Source: Flavobacteriia bacterium (GTDB taxonomy: Bacteria > Bacteroidota > Bacteroidia > Flavobacteriales > Flavobacteriaceae). Taken from it: a DNA stretch of 15,687 nt. The translations under genes were made by a program, and so were the position numbers. The stretch lies in the NCBI GenBank assembly GCA_018500075.1, contig JAHBAN010000043.1, forward strand, positions 1-15,687. The letters are read 5' to 3'. The notes beneath the pieces are model-generated. The model saw only the letters and a list, made by a program, of their open reading frames with translations. It was not told the DNA's origin and did not search any database. Positions 7,505 through 15,684 of this stretch are shown here, piece after piece. The stretch's first letter is position 1. The number at the start of each line of letters is the position of its first letter.

Positions 7505-8283
7505 GCGCAGCCGAGCAAAAACGAGACTGGAATCCCGAAGCCTATTCAAGGTTTCGGGATTTGCGTTTGCGCCCTGCGCTGGATTTGCTTCTGGCGGTGC
7601 GGTCTGTGGGCGGGGGCGATGTGATCGATCTTGGCTGTGGCAACGGGGCGATCGGTCTGCGTCTGAAGGAGCGCTTTGCCGGGCATTCTGTGGTGGGGGT
7701 GGATGCCTCGCCTGCGATGCTTGCACAGGCCGAAGAGACCGGCGCTTATGCGCGTCTGGAGGCAAAAGATATTGCCGACTGGAGCCAGCGCGGCGCAGGG
7801 CTGATTTATTCAAACGCGGCTTTGCACTGGCTCAAGGGGCATGAGGATTTGATGCCGCGTCTGGCGGGTCTTCTGGGCAAGGGCGGCACGCTGGCGGTTC
7901 AGATGCCGCATCAGAACAACGCGCCCTCCCACCGGGTCTGGCGCAGTCTGGCCGAAGAGTTCTTTCCCGAGCGGATCGATTTTGCGGCGGGTCCGTCTGT
8001 GTTGTTGCCAAGCGCGTATCACGCGATGCTGTCAAACCTTGGCGATCTGTCGATCTGGGAAACGGAGTATTACCAGCGCCTCGGGGCGGACGAGAGCGGC
8101 CACCCTGTGCGCCGCTTTACCGAGAGCACCTATGCGCGCCCCATTCTGGCGGCGCTTGAGGCAGATGAGCAGGCGATGCTTGTCGCGCGCTATGAGCAGG
8201 TCATGGAAAAGGCCTATCCGCGCGCGGCAGACGGCAGCGTGCTGTTTCCGTTCCGGCGGATGTTTTTCACTCTGACGGTTTAG
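7501..8283 (+). CDS. tam: Tam-like SAM-dependent methyltransferase (trans-aconitate 2-methyltransferase family)
   Basis: The product is a 260-residue class I SAM-dependent methyltransferase. It resembles E. coli Tam, which methylates trans-aconitate, a spontaneous inhibitor of aconitase. Shared features are the N-terminal WNPEAYSRF (E. coli has WNPSLYLHF), SAM motif I VIDLGCGNG (41-49), VVGVDASPAML with the acidic ribose-binding residue, the IYSNAALHWL segment, LAVQMPHQ, and a C-terminal VLFPFRRMFF that matches the end of Tam. It starts at ATG 7501, overlapping the ftsH stop by 4 bases, so it is probably translationally coupled to ftsH. Its 3' end is only 3 bases from the stop of the convergent M23 gene. 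The family call is firm. The exact substrate is inferred, and another small carboxylic acid is possible. Confidence 0.82.
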   Translation: MSAAEQKRDWNPEAYSRFRDLRLRPALDLLLAVRSVGGGDVIDLGCGNGAIGLRLKERFAGHSVVGVDASPAMLAQAEETGAYARLEAKDIADWSQRGAGLIYSNAALHWLKGHEDLMPRLAGLLGKGGTLAVQMPHQNNAPSHRVWRSLAEEFFPERIDFAAGPSVLLPSAYHAMLSNLGDLSIWETEYYQRLGADESGHPVRRFTESTYARPILAALEADEQAMLVARYEQVMEKAYPRAADGSVLFPFRRMFFTLTV

Positions 8284-8286
8284 AGT

Positions 8287-9261
8287 TCAAGGCCTGATCT
8301 GGAGGCGGATGGCCTCGGCGCTGATGATCTGGCCTTTGCGGCGGAGCGTGGCGTGCCCCTGATAAGGCCCGACAGGCCAGCCCGCCGTGCGCAGGCGCTT
8401 GCCTGCGGCGCGAAAGCTGAGCGCCTGGGTCTTGTCCAGCGTGGTGCTGTGCTCAAAGGAAAAGCCCTCGGGGCCGCTGATCACAAGCGTGAGGCTGTCG
8501 CCGGCGCGGGTGCCAAACATATAGGCCCAGAGGACGAGCGCAGAGGCGTCTGCGGCGAGGGCGGGGCTATGGGCGGTTCCGGCTTTGATGCTGTCAAACG
8601 GGGGCACGGCGCTGGCAAAGCCGAGGCCGAGAAGCCCCCCTGCCACATAGGCGGGCGGCGTGGCCCAGAGGGTCTGGCCGGCGGCGCCGCAGGTGGCTGT
8701 GTTGTCCGGATCAAACGGGTCGATCACCCGCTCGTTCTGGCGCAGCGTGAAATGCAGATGGGGAAATTCGCTCTGCCCCGAGAGGCCGACTTGGCCGAGG
8801 CGATCGCCGGTCTGGACGGCCTGGCCCTTCTGCACAGTGATCGAGCCGCGCTTCATATGGCAGTATTGGCTGACCCAGCCGTCGCCATGGTCGATCACCA
8901 GACCGTTGCCACATTCGCGACCGGCAATCGCCGCTTCGGTCGCGGCGCTGAGGCCCGTGTCTGGCATGGTGTCGCGGGTGCCGCGCACCACACCATCGGC
9001 GGCGGCGGTCACGCTCACGCCTGCCGCCATTTGGGCACGGGTAAAGAGCGCAAAATCGGTGCCTTTGTGGCCGTCATAGCTGAGCGGGCCACAGGCATAA
9101 TCGGACACGCGGCCGGTGGCGGGAAGGGTGTCGACATAGTTCTGGATGTAGCAGTTTTCGCCTAAGGTGCAGTCAAGCGGCAGGGCAAAGCGCAGCGGCC
9201 CTGCCACAGCCGCGCCGGCCAAAAGGGCGGCGAGGCCGAGAAAAGAGCCTTGCCGCCACAT
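8287..9261 (-). CDS. Secreted M23-family metallopeptidase (LytM-like)
   Basis: This is a 324-residue exported protein with a signal peptide at residues 1-20 (MWRQGSFLGLAALLAGAAVA). An M23 peptidase domain follows (about 45-185). Zinc ligands of the family are visible: His65 and Asp69 in HKGTD, and His168-Leu-His170 in FPHLHF. GNGLVIDHGDGWVSQYCHM is the usual central strand with His135. M23 enzymes cut peptide cross-links in peptidoglycan, and many LytM-like members act at division or elongation. The residues needed for activity are all present, so it is probably catalytic and not merely an activator. Several cysteines (31, 37, 57, 117, 134, 191) suggest periplasmic disulfides. The C-terminal 120 or so residues, beta-rich by eye (e.g. 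GDSLTLVISGPEGFSF), are not assigned. It starts 3 bases after the clpA stop and is surely co-transcribed with it. Confidence 0.88.
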   Translation of the reverse strand: MWRQGSFLGLAALLAGAAVAGPLRFALPLDCTLGENCYIQNYVDTLPATGRVSDYACGPLSYDGHKGTDFALFTRAQMAAGVSVTAAADGVVRGTRDTMPDTGLSAATEAAIAGRECGNGLVIDHGDGWVSQYCHMKRGSITVQKGQAVQTGDRLGQVGLSGQSEFPHLHFTLRQNERVIDPFDPDNTATCGAAGQTLWATPPAYVAGGLLGLGFASAVPPFDSIKAGTAHSPALAADASALVLWAYMFGTRAGDSLTLVISGPEGFSFEHSTTLDKTQALSFRAAGKRLRTAGWPVGPYQGHATLRRKGQIISAEAIRLQIRP

Positions 9262-9264
9262 TTG

Positions 9265-11586
9265 TTATTCGGCAGTCAGCAGGGGCGGCTTTGTGCCTGC
9301 GAGGCGGGGCTTGTCTGGGCCTTCGATCCGCAGGTCGAGCTTGCCGTCCTTGACGCCGACCTTCACCACGCCGCCCTTGGCAAGGGTGCCAAAGAGCAGC
9401 TCTTCGGCCAGCGGCTTTTTGATATGCTCCTGAATGACGCGTGCGAGGGGGCGCGCGCCCATCTTCTCGTCATAGCCTTTGTCCCCCAGCCATTCGGCGG
9501 CCGCTGCGGTCAGCTCGAAGGTCACGTTGCGGTCCATCAGCTGGGCTTCGAGCTGGAGCACGAATTTTTCGACCACTTTGGAGATGATCTTTTTGCCCAG
9601 TGGCGCGAAGCTGATCACCGCGTCCAGACGGTTGCGGAACTCGGGCGTGAAGGTGCGCTCGATGGCGGCGGTGTCTTCGCCCTCGCGACGATCGCGGCCA
9701 AAGCCGACGGCCTCCTTGGCTTGCTCGGAGGCCCCGGCGTTTGAGGTCATGATCAAGACAACATTGCGAAAGCTCACAGTGCGGCCGTTGTGATCGGTCA
9801 GCTCGCCGTTGTCCATCACCTGCAGCAGGATATTATAGACATCAGGGTGGGCTTTTTCCATCTCGTCCAGCAGCAGAACACAATGCGGGTGCTGGTCGAC
9901 CCCGTCTGTGAGCAAACCGCCCTGATCAAAGCCGACATAGCCGGGGGGCGCGCCGATCAGGCGGGAGACGGCGTGTTTTTCCATGTATTCGGACATATCA
10001 AAGCGCAAAAGCTCGACGCCGAGCACATCGGCGAGCTGCTTGGCGACTTCGGTTTTGCCGACGCCGGTTGGCCCTGCGAAGAGATAGTTGCCAATCGGCT
10101 TTTCTGGCTCGCGCAGCCCCGCGCGGGAGAGCTTGATCGCCGAGGAGAGCGCATCGATCGCCTCGTCCTGTCCGAAGACCACGCGTTTGAGCGATTTTTC
10201 GAGGTCCTTGAGAACGGCGCCATCGTCTTTTGAGACATTCTTTGGCGGGATGCGGGCGATTTTGGCAACCACGGCTTCGATTTCTTTTGTGCCGATGGTT
10301 TTGCGCCGCTTGGCCGATTTGAGCAGGTGTTGCGCTGCGCCGGCCTCGTCGATCACATCAATCGCGCTGTCCGGGAGCTTGCGGTCATTGATATAGCGTG
10401 CGGCCAGCTCGACAGAGGATTTGATGGCATCATTGGTGTATTTGACGCCGTGGTGCTCCTCAAAATAGGGCTTGATGCCCCGCAAGATTTTGACCGCGTC
10501 TTCCACGGATGGCTCGTTGACATCTATTTTCTGGAAGCGCCGCGACAGCGCGCGGTCTTTCTCGAAATGCTGGCGGAACTCTTTATAGGTTGTGGAGCCC
10601 ATGGTGCGCAGCTTGCCGCCGGCGAGGGCCGGCTTCAAGAGGTTGGAGGCGTCCATCGCGCCACCCGAGGTCGCGCCTGCGCCGATGACGGTGTGGATCT
10701 CGTCGATGAAGAGCACAGCGTCGTCATGCTCCTCAAGCTCTTTGACGACCGCTTTGAGGCGCTCTTCAAAGTCGCCGCGGTACCGCGTGCCCGCAAGGAG
10801 CGCGCCCATATCGAGCGAGTAGATCGTGGTTTTGGAGAGGATGTCGGGGGTTTCGCCATTGACGATCTGGTTGGCGAGGCCCTCGGCGATGGCGGTTTTG
10901 CCAACACCCGGATCCCCGACCAGCAGCGGGTTGTTCTTGCGGCGCCGACAGAGCACCTGAATGCAGCGCTCGACTTCTGAGTCGCGGCCAATGAGCGGAT
11001 CAATCTCGCCTTTGCGGGCCTTTGCGTTGAGATCAACGCAGTATTTGCCAAGCGCGCTCTCGTCTTCGGGCTTGGTGTCAGAGGAGGCATCCTGACGCTC
11101 GTCTTCGTCTGCGCCGGTGAGCGGGCGGGCTTCGCCAAAAGCCGGGTCTTTGGCCACGCCATGGGCGATAAAATTGACCGCGTCATAGCGGGTCATGTCT
11201 TGTTCCTGAAGGAAATAGGCGGCGTTGCTTTCGCGCTCCGCAAAGATCGCGACAAGCACATTGGCGCCGGTGACTTCGTTGCGCCCCGAGCTTTGGACAT
11301 GAATGGCGGCGCGCTGGATGACGCGCTGGAAGGCGGCTGTGGGCACAGCCTCGGAGCCTTCGATATCGGTGATCAGGTTGGCGAGATCTTCCTCGACAAA
11401 ATCGACAAGGCTCTGGCGCAGCTCCTCGGTGTTGACAGAGCAGGCCTGAAGCACGCGAAAGGCGTCCGGCTCATCCAGAAGGGCGAGCAGCAGGTGCTCC
11501 AGTGTGGCGAACTCATGACGCTTGCTGTTGGCTGTTGCCAAGGCCGCGTGGATAGATTGCTCGAGTGTAGTCGAAAATGATGGCAC
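9265..11586 (-). CDS. clpA: ClpA, AAA+ unfoldase of the ClpAP protease
   Basis: ClpA is a cytosolic hexameric ATPase that unfolds substrates, including N-degron proteins delivered by ClpS, and feeds them into ClpP. From GTG 11586 the product is 773 residues, starting PSFSTTLEQSIHAALATAN as the family does. It has the Clp N domain (about 1-145), an acidic linker, and then two AAA+ modules. D1 has Walker A GDPGVGKT (224-231) and Walker B VLFIDE (291-296). D2 has Walker A GPTGVGKT (505-512) and Walker B LLLDE (571-575). The ClpP-docking loop tripeptide reads VGF (627-629), where E. coli has IGL. An in-frame GTG at 11616 would add 10 residues, but the ribosome site AAGGAG lies between the two and the family start favours 11586. 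gloB lies 155 bases upstream on the same strand. No clpS is seen in the window. Confidence 0.96.
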   Translation of the reverse strand: MPSFSTTLEQSIHAALATANSKRHEFATLEHLLLALLDEPDAFRVLQACSVNTEELRQSLVDFVEEDLANLITDIEGSEAVPTAAFQRVIQRAAIHVQSSGRNEVTGANVLVAIFAERESNAAYFLQEQDMTRYDAVNFIAHGVAKDPAFGEARPLTGADEDERQDASSDTKPEDESALGKYCVDLNAKARKGEIDPLIGRDSEVERCIQVLCRRRKNNPLLVGDPGVGKTAIAEGLANQIVNGETPDILSKTTIYSLDMGALLAGTRYRGDFEERLKAVVKELEEHDDAVLFIDEIHTVIGAGATSGGAMDASNLLKPALAGGKLRTMGSTTYKEFRQHFEKDRALSRRFQKIDVNEPSVEDAVKILRGIKPYFEEHHGVKYTNDAIKSSVELAARYINDRKLPDSAIDVIDEAGAAQHLLKSAKRRKTIGTKEIEAVVAKIARIPPKNVSKDDGAVLKDLEKSLKRVVFGQDEAIDALSSAIKLSRAGLREPEKPIGNYLFAGPTGVGKTEVAKQLADVLGVELLRFDMSEYMEKHAVSRLIGAPPGYVGFDQGGLLTDGVDQHPHCVLLLDEMEKAHPDVYNILLQVMDNGELTDHNGRTVSFRNVVLIMTSNAGASEQAKEAVGFGRDRREGEDTAAIERTFTPEFRNRLDAVISFAPLGKKIISKVVEKFVLQLEAQLMDRNVTFELTAAAAEWLGDKGYDEKMGARPLARVIQEHIKKPLAEELLFGTLAKGGVVKVGVKDGKLDLRIEGPDKPRLAGTKPPLLTAE

Positions 11587-11596
11587 TGCTCTCGTG

Positions 11597-11602
11597 CTCC
11601 TT
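11597..11602 (-). promoter_or_regulatory. Ribosome binding site of clpA
   Basis: On the minus strand this reads AAGGAG, 10 bases before GTG 11586. The spacing is slightly long but acceptable. It lies inside the extended reading frame that begins at GTG 11616, so it supports the shorter protein, whose N-terminus matches other ClpA proteins. Confidence 0.6.
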
Positions 11603-11685
11603 TTGAGTTGGTTCACCGACGTCTTTGGGCTCTTGAGGAGAACCTTCGCGCTCTTAGGTTAAAGTTTGGTCGATATCGCGCGGGC

Positions 11686-11703
11686 TTCAAGGCTTTTCTT
11701 GAA
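11686..11703. repeat. Perfect inverted repeat TTCAAG-N6-CTTGAA upstream of clpA
   Basis: TTCAAG (11686-11691) and CTTGAA (11698-11703) are exact inverted copies with 6 bases between them, 100-117 bases before the clpA start. On the minus strand the arm nearer clpA reads CTTGAA, the core of an RpoH -35 element. I could not find a good -10 at the right distance. It could be an operator, part of a heat-shock promoter, or chance. Confidence 0.4.
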
Positions 11704-11723
11704 AAAAACACGAGATTTCATGT
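11702..11723 (-). terminator. Candidate intrinsic terminator of gloB
   Basis: Read on the minus strand just after the gloB stop, ACATGA-AATC-TCGTGT forms a 6-bp stem (one G-U pair) with a 4-base loop, followed by seven T's. The stem is short and modest in GC, so it may be weak. If it works, it separates gloB from clpA and clpA needs its own promoter. Confidence 0.4.
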
Positions 11724-11741
11724 CACGAAGCGGTGAAGCGC

Positions 11742-12464
11742 TCAAAATACATCTTTTTGGGCGCGCAGCTTGGCAAAGGCGGCGGCGTCGGGCGCGAGGA
11801 GAAAGGGGTTGGTTGCGGTCTCCAGTGCGAGGGAGGAGGGCACGGTAAACTGCCCGGCGCGGCGCAGCCGGTCTGTTTCGGCGCAGCGGGCGGCGATGGC
11901 GGCAACCCCGGGCAAGACCGAGGCGGCAAATTTGGCATTTGCGGCGGTGTATTCATGGCCCGAGCAGACCAGCGTCTCTTGGGGCAGGGCCGCAAGCTTG
12001 CCAAGGCTGTGATACATCTGGTCCGGGGTGCCTTCAAAGAGGCGGCCACAGCCAAAGGCCATCAGGCTGTCGCCGGTGAACACAAAGCCCGAGGCGGGAA
12101 AGTGAAAGGCGATATGGCCGACTGTGTGGCCGGAGACATCAAGGATATCGACCGCTTCGCCGAGCACGGTGATGCGCTCGCCTTCGCTGACCTCTTCGGT
12201 GAGGGGCGGAAGGCGGTGAGCATCGGCTTTGGCCCCGATCCGGCGCGGGGCGGGCGCAGTGCTGAGGCCCTCCAGACCTTCGACGTGATCCCAGTGATGA
12301 TGGGTGAGCAGGATGGTTGTGAGGGTGAGGCCGCGCGCGGCGAGGGCCGCATTGATCGGCGCGGCCTCGGGCGCATCAACGAGCGCGGCTTCGCCGGCGT
12401 CATTGACGAGCAGAAAAGCGTAGTTGTCTGCAAGACAGGGGATGGTGAGCAGCTCAAGGGGCAT
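11742..12464 (-). CDS. gloB: GloB, hydroxyacylglutathione hydrolase (glyoxalase II)
   Basis: Glyoxalase II hydrolyses S-D-lactoylglutathione to D-lactate and glutathione, the second step of methylglyoxal detoxification. It is cytosolic. The 240-residue product starts MPLELLTIPCLADNYAFLL, which is typical. It carries the metallo-beta-lactamase metal motif THHHWDH (His55, His57, Asp59, His60). The later metal ligands lie in SGHTVGHIAFH and FVFTGDSLM, and the C-terminal HAGH segment has GHEYTAANAKFA and ATNPFL. ATG 12464 is preferred over an upstream in-frame start at 12527. The longer version would add 21 unmatched residues and run into the divergent gene, while TTGGAA precedes 12464. It is transcribed away from the methyltransferase-like gene at 12526, with 61 bases between the starts. 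No clear promoter could be picked in that gap. Confidence 0.94.
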   Translation of the reverse strand: MPLELLTIPCLADNYAFLLVNDAGEAALVDAPEAAPINAALAARGLTLTTILLTHHHWDHVEGLEGLSTAPAPRRIGAKADAHRLPPLTEEVSEGERITVLGEAVDILDVSGHTVGHIAFHFPASGFVFTGDSLMAFGCGRLFEGTPDQMYHSLGKLAALPQETLVCSGHEYTAANAKFAASVLPGVAAIAARCAETDRLRRAGQFTVPSSLALETATNPFLLAPDAAAFAKLRAQKDVF

Positions 12465-12525
12465 AGCATTTCCAAGGATCGTTGTTATGGTGTTTTCAGA
12501 GTGACGGATACGAGCGGCGGCGTCC

Positions 12526-13266
12526 ATGCATCTTGATGTGAAAGATCTCAGAAATTTTTACTACCGCAGCACCTTGGGGCGCGCGGCACAAAAAGTGATC
12601 CGCGACCAGATGCTCACGTTCTGGCCGGAAGCCAAAGGGCAGACGGTTGTGGGCTTTGGCTTTGCGGCGCCCTTGCTGCGGCCCTATCTCGGGCAGGCGA
12701 GGCGGGTGAGCTGCCTGATGCCCGGACCTCAGGGGGTGATGCCCTGGCCTGCGGGGCAGCCTAATGTGAGCGTGCTCTGTGAAGAGACCCACTGGCCGAT
12801 CGAGACAGGGCACGTCGACCGGCTGGTTGTGATGCACGGGTTGGAGACCAGCGAGTGGCCGACCCATGTTCTGGAAGAATGCTATCGCGTGCTTGGCCCC
12901 GGCGGGCGGGCGCTGTTTATTGTGCCCAATCGCGCCGGGCTTTGGAGCCGCAATGACAGAACGCCTTTCGGATACGGGCGCCCCTTCACGATGGGGCAGC
13001 TTGACCAACAGCTCAAGCTTTGGGGCTTCAAGACCGAGCGCAGCCAGACCGCCCTATACCAGCCCCCCAGCGAGCGGCGCTTCTGGCGCAAGACAGCGGG
13101 ATTTTGGGAGCGGCTCGGCCATGGGCTGCCGCTGAGTGCGGGGGGCGGTGTATTGATGGTGGAGGTGACAAAGCAAATTCCGGCGCCGACCCGGCCCGGT
13201 CTGAGCCAGCGTGTGCGCAAGCCCTCATTTGTGGTTCAGCCGGTGCCGGACGGTCTGCCCGCTTAA
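12526..13266 (+). CDS. Methyltransferase-like protein, SAM methyltransferase fold, substrate unknown
   Basis: The product has 246 residues. It looks like the type-11 SAM methyltransferase-like protein often found beside gloB in alphaproteobacteria; no function is established that I know of. It begins MHLDVKDLRNFYYRSTLGRAAQ. A Rossmann-type core follows with VVGFGFAAPLLRPY in the place of SAM motif I, then VDRLVVMHGLETSEWP (motif IV-like) and the well-conserved VLEECYRVLGPGGRALFIVPN (motifs V-VI). The motif I glycines read GFGFA where DLGCGTG would be expected, so SAM binding is not certain. The last 40 residues are basic and Pro-rich. ATG 12526 has only a weak GAGCGG ribosome site. The gene is transcribed divergently from gloB. 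Confidence 0.78.
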   Translation: MHLDVKDLRNFYYRSTLGRAAQKVIRDQMLTFWPEAKGQTVVGFGFAAPLLRPYLGQARRVSCLMPGPQGVMPWPAGQPNVSVLCEETHWPIETGHVDRLVVMHGLETSEWPTHVLEECYRVLGPGGRALFIVPNRAGLWSRNDRTPFGYGRPFTMGQLDQQLKLWGFKTERSQTALYQPPSERRFWRKTAGFWERLGHGLPLSAGGGVLMVEVTKQIPAPTRPGLSQRVRKPSFVVQPVPDGLPA

Positions 13267-13382
13267 AGCCGGTTTTAATAGATTCTGTCTTGATAGCGTT
13301 AACTTTGCGGGCGTGACTCGTAAAAAACCTGATCGAAAAGCTGATATTTAGAGGCGCAAACGGTCGCACTTCTGCTAACACT

Positions 13383-13410
13383 TTGTTAACGAACGATTTT
13401 AGCCTATGTT
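13383..13410 (+). promoter_or_regulatory. Candidate promoter of the atp operon
   Basis: TTGTTA (13383-13388) and TATGTT (13405-13410) are 16 bases apart, each matching four of six sigma70 consensus positions. They lie in the A+T-rich part of the gap. Initiation near 13417 would give a leader of about 150 bases before atpH. This rests on pattern only, and other weak matches exist in the same region. Confidence 0.3.
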
Positions 13411-13557
13411 GAAAAATGCGCTAGCAGGTTGCCGCAAATGGAATGCTCTGCTACACCCGCCTCGATTTAGCAGCTTTGGGAAATCTCAGGGTGAACACGC
13501 CCCCAAGTGAGCTATGCGCAAATTCGAGCGTATCGCAGAGCACGGGGCCAGAAAATC

Positions 13558-13564
13558 GAAAGGG
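13558..13564 (+). promoter_or_regulatory. Ribosome binding site of atpH
   Basis: GAAAGGG ends 5 bases before GTG 13570. It decides the start against the longer frame opening at 13507, where the upstream bases carry no comparable site. Confidence 0.55.
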
Positions 13565-13569
13565 TTGAC

Positions 13570-14130
13570 GTGTCCGAACCAGCTTCGATCTCTTCCGGCA
13601 TTGCCGCACGCTATGCCACGGCCGTATTTGACCTGGCCAAGGAAACGAAAAAGCTCACAGCCGTTGAGGGTGACCTTGACAGCTTGGAAGGGGCGCTGAC
13701 TGACAGCGCCGATTTTAACAATCTCATCATGAGTCCGGTTTACAGCCGTGACGAGCAGGGCGCGGCTGTTGCGGCGCTCGCCAAGAAGATGAAACTGTCG
13801 CCAATGATGACAAACACGCTCAGCCTGATGGCTGCCAAGCGGCGTTTGTTTGTTTTGCCGCAGCTTGTGCGCGCCCTGCGCGCCGCGATTGCGCAAGACA
13901 AGGGCGAGGTTTCGGCTGATGTGGTCAGCGCCAAAGCCCTGACCAAAGGCCAAGCAGACAAGCTCGCCAAGACGTTGAAAGAACGCTTTGGCAAGACTGT
14001 AACTATCAATGCGACCGTGGATGAAACTCTCATCGGCGGTCTTGTCGTCAAGGTGGGCTCGAAAATGATCGACACGTCGATCCGCTCGCAGCTCAACTCC
14101 CTCCAGAATGCAATGAAAGAGGTCGGATAA
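13570..14130 (+). CDS. atpH: AtpH, ATP synthase F1 delta subunit
   Basis: The delta subunit sits on top of F1 and ties the alpha/beta ring to the peripheral stalk of F0. The 186-residue product (from GTG 13570) begins SEPASISSGIAARYATAVFDLA, typical of Rhodobacterales. It has the N-terminal helical bundle (about 8-110) and the conserved C-terminal signature region DETLIGGLVVKVGSKMIDTSIRSQLNSL. GTG 13570 is preferred to an in-frame GTG at 13507, because GAAAGGG lies 5 bases upstream and the extra 21 residues are not part of the family. It is the first gene of the F1 operon here, with no F0 genes in the 300 bases before it. That fits the split F0/F1 operons of alphaproteobacteria. The stop abuts the atpA start directly. 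Confidence 0.96.
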   Translation: MSEPASISSGIAARYATAVFDLAKETKKLTAVEGDLDSLEGALTDSADFNNLIMSPVYSRDEQGAAVAALAKKMKLSPMMTNTLSLMAAKRRLFVLPQLVRALRAAIAQDKGEVSADVVSAKALTKGQADKLAKTLKERFGKTVTINATVDETLIGGLVVKVGSKMIDTSIRSQLNSLQNAMKEVG

Positions 14131-15669
<1,539 letters not shown>

Positions 15670-15676
15670 GGGGGAG
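15670..15676 (+). promoter_or_regulatory. Ribosome binding site of presumed atpG
   Basis: GGGGGAG begins directly after the atpA stop codon and sits 8 bases before the terminal ATG. It is the strongest sign that the last three bases are a real start. Confidence 0.6.
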
Positions 15677-15684
15677 ATAGGGCA

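Larger units (their letters stand above)
13267..13569 (+). other. Non-coding leader region of the F1 ATP synthase operon
   Basis: These 303 bases hold no gene I can support. They are visibly richer in A+T than the flanking genes, most clearly from 13270 to 13415, as expected for a promoter region. Visible elements are two GTTAAC palindromes (13298-13303 and 13385-13390), two GANTC sites (13281-13285 and 13315-13319), a candidate promoter (13383-13410), and an in-frame upstream extension of atpH from 13507 that I reject. I see no strong terminator for the preceding methyltransferase-like gene. Confidence 0.6.

Noticed and set aside
5489..7813. 774-codon open frame on the minus strand opposite ftsH
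   Set aside because: It is antisense to an unmistakable ftsH and tam. Its translation is low-complexity (His, Arg, Ala, Gly rich) with no family features. Long antisense frames are expected in GC-rich DNA with this codon bias.
12465..12527. 21-residue N-terminal extension of gloB
   Set aside because: It would overlap the divergent gene start, and the family begins at MPLELLTIPC.
13386..13401. CtrA-like site TTAA-N7-TTTT upstream of atpH
   Set aside because: It matches only six of eight consensus bases in an A+T-rich stretch and overlaps the candidate promoter. Two nearby GANTC sites are also not exceptional, since others occur inside genes here.
13507..13569. 21-residue N-terminal extension of atpH from GTG 13507
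   Set aside because: No ribosome site precedes it, the extra residues do not match the family, and GTG 13570 has both a good ribosome site and the conserved N-terminus.
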